NCBI GenBank assembly: GCA_030633365.1
Contig: DAOVSY010000071.1
Location: forward strand, 1 to 10,813
Reading direction: 5' to 3'
DNA length: 10,813 nt
From: Spirochaetaceae bacterium
Lineage (GTDB): Bacteria; Spirochaetota; Spirochaetia; B11-G9
Shown here: positions 1 through 5,091 of the stretch, in pieces
Layout of the letters: every line of letters begins with the position of its first letter
Numbering within the stretch: position 1 is the stretch's first letter
Translations under genes and position numbers: made by a program
Notes under the pieces: generated by a model
The model's database searches: none
What the model was told of the DNA's origin: nothing
The model's input: only the letters and a program-made list of their open reading frames with translations

Positions 1-58
1 AAAGGTTAAGTTTAAAAAAATAATTCCAATATTTATTGATGAGGAGATTGAGAAATGA
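1..58 (+). CDS. C-terminal tail of an upstream gene (partial, product unknown)
   Basis: Only one of the three forward frames is open from the window edge. It encodes the last 18 residues of a protein (ending ...PIFIDEEIEK) and stops with TGA at 56-58. This TGA overlaps the ATG of the next gene as ATGA, the usual arrangement of translationally coupled genes in an operon. The tail is charged and does not end in a C-terminal aromatic residue like most outer-membrane beta-barrels, so a TolC-like protein is unlikely. It could be a regulator or another pump component, but the family cannot be told from 18 residues. The call rests on the open frame and the stop/start overlap only. Confidence 0.5.
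   Translation, partial: KVKFKKIIPIFIDEEIEK
41..46 (+). promoter_or_regulatory. Ribosome-binding site of the adaptor gene
   Basis: GAGGAG lies 8 nt before the ATG at 55 and supports that start. It sits inside the end of the upstream reading frame, consistent with coupled translation. Confidence 0.65.
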
Positions 59-1554
59 AATTAGGTAAATTGATTTTTGTTTCCATAATAACAGTATTTA
101 TATTTTCTGCATGTACAAACCCGGCAGAACAAAGTTCCACAGATAATGCCCCTGCACAGGAAAGTTCTTCCAGTAATGCAGTTGCAGATTTAAGCAGTCC
201 GCCTCCTGGTTCAAATGCAACCCAGGAAAAATGGGATACCTTTGATGATACAAAGAAACAGGAATCCTGGGATAAATATATAGCAGATAATCCTGCCAGT
301 TCTGAGGCAGAAGGGATAGCTATTGACCTGACTGTTCCTCCTCCTGGTTCGAATGCAGACCAGGCAAAATGGGATACCTTTGATGATACCAAAAAACAGG
401 AGTCCTGGGACAAGTATGTTACAGATAATACTGTAGCTGCAGAAAGTGGAGCAGAAACAGCTGCTCCTGTAGAAGAAGAAGTAGTCAGAACACCGGGCAG
501 CGGCGGCGGTGGTGGTGGATCTTCCATTGTACCAGTTACTGTTGGTGAGTTAACAAAGGCTCCTATGAATATCTATTACTACAGCCTTGGTGAGTTGAAG
601 GCCGGTGAAGAGATAAGAGTTGCTCCTGGTTCTACAGGGACAGTTGCTTCTTTATATGTATCAGAAGGGGACTTTGTAGAACCTGGTGATCTGTTATTTT
701 CACTTGATAATAATGATCTGGTTAAAAATATTGAGAGATCAAGTGAAAAATGGAATAACGACCTTGATCTTGCTTCTATAAAACTAAGTGAAGCCACTGC
801 AAACTATGAAACAACAAACAGTTTGTATTCCAAGGAACTTATTGCGAAATCTGAGTTTGATAAGGCACAGCAAAGTTGGGAAGAAGCTGAGCTTAATTAT
901 GAAAAAATACAATTAGCCAAAACCATTGAAATAGAAAACCTTCAGGAGAACCTTCGAACAACTGTTGCAATTAGTACAGGTCGTGGATATATCTCGCATA
1001 TTACATTTAATAAAGGTGAGCAGGTTAATTCAGGAGACTATGTTGAGATAATTGATATTGAAAAAATAGAAATTACAGTACAGGTTCCTGAAAATATTAT
1101 AACAAGAATAAAACAAGGTCAGCAGGTTGTAGCCAAACAGGCATCTGCTCCTGCATATATACTGAAAGGTTCTGTAACATCCATGGGTCTTAAGGCTGAC
1201 AGTAACCGTACTTATGAGGTAGTAGCTGAGTTTGATAATCCTAATCAGAAACTTCTTCCAGGTATGTTAATGGAAGCACAAATTCAAATGGTTCAGTACA
1301 GTCCGAATTTTATTGTACCAAAAGAGAGTTTGATTATTGAGGGTGCTGATCAGTTTATTTATATTATTAAAGATGGTGCAGCAGATAAAATCCCTGTTGA
1401 GGCAGGCCAGTCCAGAGGTACTCTTGTACAGATAAATGGCTCCATTAAAGAGGGTGATCTCCTTGTTATTAAGGGTCAGACATATCTGCAAAAAGGGGCA
1501 GCTGTTAATGTTGTTGAGACTAAAAAATATCTTCCTGAAAGTACAGAGTTTTAA
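55..1554 (+). CDS. Lipoprotein periplasmic adaptor (HlyD/RND membrane-fusion family) with N-terminal repeats
   Basis: This is the periplasmic adaptor subunit of a tripartite efflux or secretion pump, linking an inner-membrane transporter to an outer-membrane channel. The signal peptide ends in a lipobox (FSAC, Cys20), so the mature protein should be lipid-anchored. Residues 21-147 are low-complexity and hold two near-identical segments (about 45-79 and 91-125, each PPPGSN...WDTFDDTKKQESWDKY). A polyglycine stretch follows (148-157). The adaptor fold starts near 158: a lipoyl/barrel-sandwich half (about 188-220, with EGDFVEPGDLLFSLD), an alpha-helical hairpin (about 222-300), the second lipoyl half (about 302-335), a beta-barrel (about 338-412, with the typical LLPGMLMEAQI) and a membrane-proximal domain to the end. 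At 499 aa it exceeds the usual 350-420 aa because of the N-terminal extension. No transporter gene follows; a PAP2 gene does. The pump partner must be upstream or elsewhere. Confidence 0.88.
   Translation: MKLGKLIFVSIITVFIFSACTNPAEQSSTDNAPAQESSSSNAVADLSSPPPGSNATQEKWDTFDDTKKQESWDKYIADNPASSEAEGIAIDLTVPPPGSNADQAKWDTFDDTKKQESWDKYVTDNTVAAESGAETAAPVEEEVVRTPGSGGGGGGSSIVPVTVGELTKAPMNIYYYSLGELKAGEEIRVAPGSTGTVASLYVSEGDFVEPGDLLFSLDNNDLVKNIERSSEKWNNDLDLASIKLSEATANYETTNSLYSKELIAKSEFDKAQQSWEEAELNYEKIQLAKTIEIENLQENLRTTVAISTGRGYISHITFNKGEQVNSGDYVEIIDIEKIEITVQVPENIITRIKQGQQVVAKQASAPAYILKGSVTSMGLKADSNRTYEVVAEFDNPNQKLLPGMLMEAQIQMVQYSPNFIVPKESLIIEGADQFIYIIKDGAADKIPVEAGQSRGTLVQINGSIKEGDLLVIKGQTYLQKGAAVNVVETKKYLPESTEF
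187..429 (+). repeat. Two direct repeats inside the adaptor gene (138-bp period)
   Basis: The copies run from about 187-291 and 325-429, a period of 138 bp or 46 codons. They encode DL-x-x-PPPGSN-A-x-Q-x-KW, then an identical run from WDTFDD to ESWDKY, then x-x-DN. The DNA is also close to identical over much of the repeat, with mostly third-base changes, so the duplication is either fairly recent or under selection. Each unit is proline-rich at its start, then charged and probably helical, with three Trp/Tyr positions. Confidence 0.85.
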
Positions 1555-1559
1555 ATAAT

Positions 1560-2450
1560 ATGCAGGAGAGCATACTTTTATATTTTCAGGAGATGGGCAG
1601 CCCTGTATTAGATTTCATTTTTGAGTTAATTACAATGCTCGGAGAAAAGAATATTCTAATAGGGCTTATAGCCTGGATATTCTGGAATATTAATAAAAAG
1701 AAAGGATTTATACTTAGTTTTACTCTCCTTTTTTCCCTTGTTGTAAATACAGTGTTAAAAATATCGTTTCATAGACAAAGACCCTTTGAAGTGATTCCGG
1801 AAATTGCAGGAAAAAGGGTTCATACTGCCACTGGCTATTCCTTTCCCAGTGGACATACTCAAGGGGCAACTACTTTTTATCTAACCCTTGCTCTCCTGTT
1901 TAAAAAACGATGGTTTTATGTAGTTGCTGTTTTAATATCCCTGCTGGTTGCAGTGTCCCGTTTATACCTTGGTGTGCACTGGCCTGTAGATGTTATTGGA
2001 TCGCTTATTGCAGGTTCACTTATTTCTATTTTTATATATCTGGTTCTTAATAAAATATACGATAATGCAAGATTACGGGAGTGGCTGCTTATTTTTTCAA
2101 CTATGATTGTTTTTGTAGTTCTAATTTATTTTGATGTAATTAATAGAATTTATTTTAGTGGATCTTTGGTTCTTACAGATTTAGTTAAGACTATTGGAGT
2201 TTTTTCGGGTGCTTCTCTTGGATTTATAATTGAAGAAAGATTTATTTCCTTTTCTGTTAATGGGAGCCTTGTAAAAAAGATTATACGTTTTGTGATTGGT
2301 TTAGCCTTTTCTCTGGCATTTCTATCCGGATTGAAACTAGTATTACCATCTGCTGATATTTCCCATTTTATACGCTATGGAATTGTTGGACTGTGGATTA
2401 CATGCTTGTATCCATTGATTGGAATTAAGACAGGATTGTTTACATCGTAG
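1560..2450 (+). CDS. Membrane PAP2-family phosphatase
   Basis: This integral membrane acid phosphatase is of the type that removes phosphate from lipid phosphates such as undecaprenyl or phosphatidic/sphingoid phosphates. All three signature motifs are intact: K67-x6-R74-P75, PSGH at 96-99, and S133-R134-x5-H140-x3-D144. The two His are the nucleophile and general acid/base known for the family. About eight hydrophobic segments are visible, including extra helices after the catalytic core (about 174-295). The N-terminal SPVLDFIFELIT.LGE pattern matches a PAP2 subgroup that starts this way. The gene begins 5 nt after the adaptor stop, so the two are probably co-transcribed. No good Shine-Dalgarno precedes the ATG at 1560, so translation may be coupled; the in-frame ATG at codon 12 has GGAG immediately adjacent to it and is less likely. 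Its substrate cannot be read from sequence. Confidence 0.9.
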   Translation: MQESILLYFQEMGSPVLDFIFELITMLGEKNILIGLIAWIFWNINKKKGFILSFTLLFSLVVNTVLKISFHRQRPFEVIPEIAGKRVHTATGYSFPSGHTQGATTFYLTLALLFKKRWFYVVAVLISLLVAVSRLYLGVHWPVDVIGSLIAGSLISIFIYLVLNKIYDNARLREWLLIFSTMIVFVVLIYFDVINRIYFSGSLVLTDLVKTIGVFSGASLGFIIEERFISFSVNGSLVKKIIRFVIGLAFSLAFLSGLKLVLPSADISHFIRYGIVGLWITCLYPLIGIKTGLFTS

Positions 2451-2480
2451 GGAACAGGCATGCCTGTTCCCTGCGGTGTA
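2441..2480 (+). terminator. Long hairpin (40-bp near-perfect palindrome) at the end of the PAP2 gene
   Basis: Arms 2441-2460 and 2461-2480 are complementary at 18 of 20 positions, and the central 24 bp (2449-2472) are a perfect palindrome. The two exceptions are both T opposite G, so in the + strand RNA they form G-U pairs and the stem is uninterrupted: about 18 bp around a 4-nt CAUG loop. It covers the last two codons and stop of the PAP2 gene and lies between convergent genes. No U-run follows on either strand, so it is not a classical intrinsic terminator. It may protect the 3' end, help Rho-dependent termination, or be a dispersed palindromic element. Confidence 0.6.
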
Positions 2481-2495
2481 TGTTGTGACCTGCCC

Positions 2496-2765
2496 TTACG
2501 GAGTCTCACTGATTATCTCTATATCATTCTCCAACAGGTATTTTGTTGTTTTACTGCATACAGGTGCATTTGTAATTAAGGATACTTTTGTATCCGGGGA
2601 TATCTTTTTAATTTGTTCTACAGCTTCTAAAATTTTAGTCCCGTCTTTCATTATTATTCTGCTTTTTCTGTTTTTTATAATACCAATATGATTACTATCT
2701 ATTTTTACAAGAATTGTTTTACTGTTAAGGCCAAATTCAGAAGCTTCTAAAATTTTATCTGTCAT
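2496..2765 (-). CDS. Small protein of unknown function (89 aa)
   Basis: I do not recognise this protein. It is soluble, has no signal peptide or membrane segment, and alternates predicted strands and helices: a strand region (about 17-24), a basic turn NRKSR (about 32-36), a strand, a helix (about 44-54), then the strand/helix pattern KVSLITNAPVCSK (about 60-72) and a final short strand. The closing pattern faintly resembles the end of Mrr-type nuclease domains, but no D/E-x-K active site is evident, so I do not assign it. The start at 2765 is supported by AAGGAG about 9 nt upstream. It lies 26 nt after the nuclease gene and is the last gene of the minus-strand cluster. It converges on the PAP2 gene, with the hairpin between them. 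Confidence 0.72.
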   Translation of the reverse strand: MTDKILEASEFGLNSKTILVKIDSNHIGIIKNRKSRIIMKDGTKILEAVEQIKKISPDTKVSLITNAPVCSKTTKYLLENDIEIISETP

Positions 2766-2791
2766 TTATTATTACTCCTTTATAATCATTT

Positions 2792-3634
2792 CTACCATTG
2801 GTTGATATTAAATTGGGATTCAATATTATTTTCCAGTTCATTTTCCAATAAATGGAAAAAATCCAGCCCTGCAATTTCTTCTACTGTATCTATAGAAACT
2901 GCAAAACTGAAAATATTTTCTTTTGAGGCTTCATTATTCATTATAAATCCTATGGCTTTTATATCCGGTTCTGTATAATCCAGTAAGGCCTTAAAGTATC
3001 TTTTTGGAATATCAACACCGTTTTCACCAATTTCTTTATAGGGCCCATCTGTTAGCACTGGTCCGGTAATTACAATGAGTCCTCCATTAATTTCAGCCTG
3101 GTCTCTTGTCCATTCTTCAAGACGTTTCCAGATATCTCTGTTAAACCCTGGTGCCTGGGGGCTCATATTTGACATAAAGAAAGAATCCCTCATTGAGGAT
3201 TCACTCCATTTTAAGTCTCCTGCAGGAGCAAGATGCCCTCTGTCATAACCGGACCCCTTATAATCCAGAAGTGCAGCAGAACCTGTATTTATAAAAGGGT
3301 CTTCTTTAAAGTTATTGGATCTTGGAACTTTCCCTAAAACTTCTGTATTTGTCAGGACATAAGAAACCCAGGATGCCTGTTCGTGCTCCTCTGAATATAA
3401 AAGAGAAAATCCTGTGTGCACTATAATATTACCGTCATTTAATTCCGGAATTGCAAGAATTTCCGGATCAATATCAATTTCAGTTTTAAACTGTTTTTGG
3501 TCAGCAACAGAAGCTGTAATATTTTTTTGAAAATATTGGGTTACTGTTTTTACCGGGGTTCCTTCTGTCAGAGTAAATAGAATGATCATTATTACAGTAA
3601 GTATTGTTATGGCAAAGGGTTTCGATTTTTTCAT
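2792..3634 (-). CDS. DRGH-type non-specific DNA/RNA endonuclease (NUC1 family), membrane-anchored or exported
   Basis: This belongs to the beta-beta-alpha-metal nuclease family of Serratia nuclease, NucA and EndoG, which cut DNA and RNA without sequence preference using one Mg2+. The catalytic motif DRGHLAPA is at residues 131-138 (His134 as general base). The metal-binding Asn is in the conserved SNMSPQ...N..IW..LE block (Asn165, with Glu173 as the partner), so the active site looks complete. A basic N-terminus and one hydrophobic segment (about 7-22) indicate export across or anchoring in the inner membrane; no clear cleavage site is seen. Length (280 aa) is normal for the family. It follows the transglutaminase-like gene by 14 nt without a clear Shine-Dalgarno, suggesting coupled translation. 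A role in nutrient scavenging, biofilm DNA turnover or attack on foreign DNA is possible. No immunity gene such as NuiA is recognised, though the 89-aa neighbour is untested. Confidence 0.88.
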   Translation of the reverse strand: MKKSKPFAITILTVIMIILFTLTEGTPVKTVTQYFQKNITASVADQKQFKTEIDIDPEILAIPELNDGNIIVHTGFSLLYSEEHEQASWVSYVLTNTEVLGKVPRSNNFKEDPFINTGSAALLDYKGSGYDRGHLAPAGDLKWSESSMRDSFFMSNMSPQAPGFNRDIWKRLEEWTRDQAEINGGLIVITGPVLTDGPYKEIGENGVDIPKRYFKALLDYTEPDIKAIGFIMNNEASKENIFSFAVSIDTVEEIAGLDFFHLLENELENNIESQFNINQW

Positions 3635-3648
3635 ATCTGGACGGTATA

Positions 3649-4500
3649 CTAGATTGAGATTATATACCAGTATTTATGATCAGCGCAATCTGGTGAAAGT
3701 TCACCAATTTGCCATCCCTTTGCAGTCATTTCAGTAAAATAATATGGCATTCCGTTATGCTCTTTATATTCCCCTGTGGATGGTACATTTATGCCCAGCA
3801 TTGCATGGGCATATTTATCACTGTAAAAAATTGCTGTATTATAACCCAGCTGTTTAAGAATAAGAGCAGCCAGTAGAGATTTTGAATCACAGTCTCCTGC
3901 ATCTCTGAAGAGTACATCTGAAGGAGTATAGAGACCATAATAGTTGTCGGGTATTTCGTAGGGTATTTCCTGAATAAAATCTATAATCATTTCCAGAATT
4001 TCTCTGTCTGATAGTTCATTTTTTTCCTGAAGCCAGGTAAAGGCAGAACTAAGATTTGTAAGGCGATCTACATTATTTGTTAGAATTATATTATATACAA
4101 TTCCCCAGAATTCTGCATTGGAAAGATTGTTGCTGGTTTTTTTCTTTCCTGTTTTGGAACTGCCTGGTGCAGGTGAAGAAATTGTCCTGGAATCGAGATT
4201 ATTCAGTTCTAATATAGAATTATGCAGATAGGGTTTATACATGTGCCATGTTGAAGTCCATGTTGTATCGTATGATTCCCATTGAGATTTGAGTTTGATA
4301 AAGTCATCTGGAAATTGTGCTTTTTCCAATTGAATTAATTCTGTCAATTCTGCTTCAGTCTCTTCAAATGAATTAAAATCGATAGATGAAGATTTCTGAT
4401 CAAAAACAAATGATTTAATTCCAGGCAAAATAACGAAGAACCAAATTAAAACAGTCAATACAGAGAAAACAGGATGCTTTTTTCTTCTTTTAGTATTCAT
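3649..4500 (-). CDS. Membrane-anchored transglutaminase-fold protein
   Basis: The C-terminal half is a transglutaminase-like (papain-fold) domain with the expected triad: Cys204 in GDCDSKSLL, His232 in KYAHAMLGI, and an acidic third residue, probably Glu257 in YYFTEMT. The GDC-x-x-K-S-x-L-L, AHA-x-L-G and E-x-T-x-x-G-W-x-I-G spacing is typical of bacterial and archaeal proteins of this fold, which more often act as peptidases or amide hydrolases than as cross-linkers. A single hydrophobic helix (about 11-31) after a KRRKK stretch predicts an inner-membrane anchor with the domain in the periplasm. The middle (about 40-130) is a linker, with a Ser/Lys-rich patch near 107-126. The gene starts 15 nt after the DUF350-like gene; the ATG at 4500 has only a weak AGG upstream. 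It is likely part of a membrane-surface unit with its neighbours. The substrate is unknown. Confidence 0.82.
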   Translation of the reverse strand: MNTKRRKKHPVFSVLTVLIWFFVILPGIKSFVFDQKSSSIDFNSFEETEAELTELIQLEKAQFPDDFIKLKSQWESYDTTWTSTWHMYKPYLHNSILELNNLDSRTISSPAPGSSKTGKKKTSNNLSNAEFWGIVYNIILTNNVDRLTNLSSAFTWLQEKNELSDREILEMIIDFIQEIPYEIPDNYYGLYTPSDVLFRDAGDCDSKSLLAALILKQLGYNTAIFYSDKYAHAMLGINVPSTGEYKEHNGMPYYFTEMTAKGWQIGELSPDCADHKYWYIISI

Positions 4501-4515
4501 TTAGTTAACCTGATT

Positions 4516-5061
4516 TTATCCAAAAGGAGTAAGGTTGTTATTATTTAGACCTGGTGTAAATCTAAGTACCTGCAGCAGTTTCTCAAGCCCATTTTGGAGA
4601 AAGAGAGCAAGAGTTATAATAATGGCAGCCATTAGAATTGAAACAGCTATATTATTTTTCTTAATCTCTTCAAACTCATCAATATTTTTTGTCAGCCATG
4701 TAAATCCTTTTACTCCAAACCATAAAGAAGCAATACTGATAAGCAGGGTTAAGATAAATTGTAGAAGAGATATACTTAAATTACCTAGAGTCCCGGTCAG
4801 ACCTGTATCATTGTAAAAAATTGCACGAAATATTGATTGTATCAGGGGATTAACAGCAGTTTTCATCATTAGCCCCATGGCCAGAATAAAACTTCCTGAT
4901 AATATTGCCACTGCTATATTATTTTTTTGCAGTTCTTCCTCTTCGTTAATACTTTTTGAAAAACCTGAAAACATTTTAAATCCTATAAAAAGAATAAAAA
5001 TTCCCAGTATCAGAGAAAGTATAAGAGTGGAAATGCCACTAAGCAGAACTAACAAATTCAT
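4516..5061 (-). CDS. DUF350-like membrane protein with internal duplication
   Basis: This small integral membrane protein has four long hydrophobic segments (about 4-30, 46-66, 93-121 and 137-157) arranged as two repeats. Each repeat has a hydrophobic helix, then a motif SIN/NID-E..E-x-x-K/Q-KNNIAV-(A/S)IL, then another helix. That motif matches my recollection of DUF350 (YjfL-like) proteins. The biochemical role of DUF350 is not established. The ATG at 5061 has AAGGAG 6 nt upstream, one of the best ribosome-binding sites here, and the gene begins 30 nt after the kinase stop. The 181-aa length suits two repeats of the unit. Its placement just before two membrane-anchored enzymes suggests it forms or organises a membrane complex with them, which is inference from position only. 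Confidence 0.72.
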   Translation of the reverse strand: MNLLVLLSGISTLILSLILGIFILFIGFKMFSGFSKSINEEEELQKNNIAVAILSGSFILAMGLMMKTAVNPLIQSIFRAIFYNDTGLTGTLGNLSISLLQFILTLLISIASLWFGVKGFTWLTKNIDEFEEIKKNNIAVSILMAAIIITLALFLQNGLEKLLQVLRFTPGLNNNNLTPFG

Positions 5062-5091
5062 CTAAAACTCCTTGTTAAACAATAAAAATTT

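Noticed and set aside
187..429. Direct repeats considered as a CRISPR-like or mobile-element signature
   Set aside because: There are only two copies, both in frame and encoding the same peptide within one gene, with no spacers of regular kind and no transposase.
33..527. 164-codon minus-strand frame opposite the adaptor N-terminus
   Set aside because: Its repeats are the mirror of the adaptor repeats. The adaptor frame has a lipobox, a ribosome-binding site and a known fold.
2441..2480. Palindrome as a classical intrinsic terminator
   Set aside because: No T-run follows the stem on either strand, so I list it as a hairpin with uncertain terminating role.
2419..2691. 90-codon + frame overlapping the PAP2 end and the small minus-strand gene
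   Set aside because: It crosses the palindrome, has no ribosome-binding site, and the minus-strand 89-aa frame with AAGGAG is the better gene.
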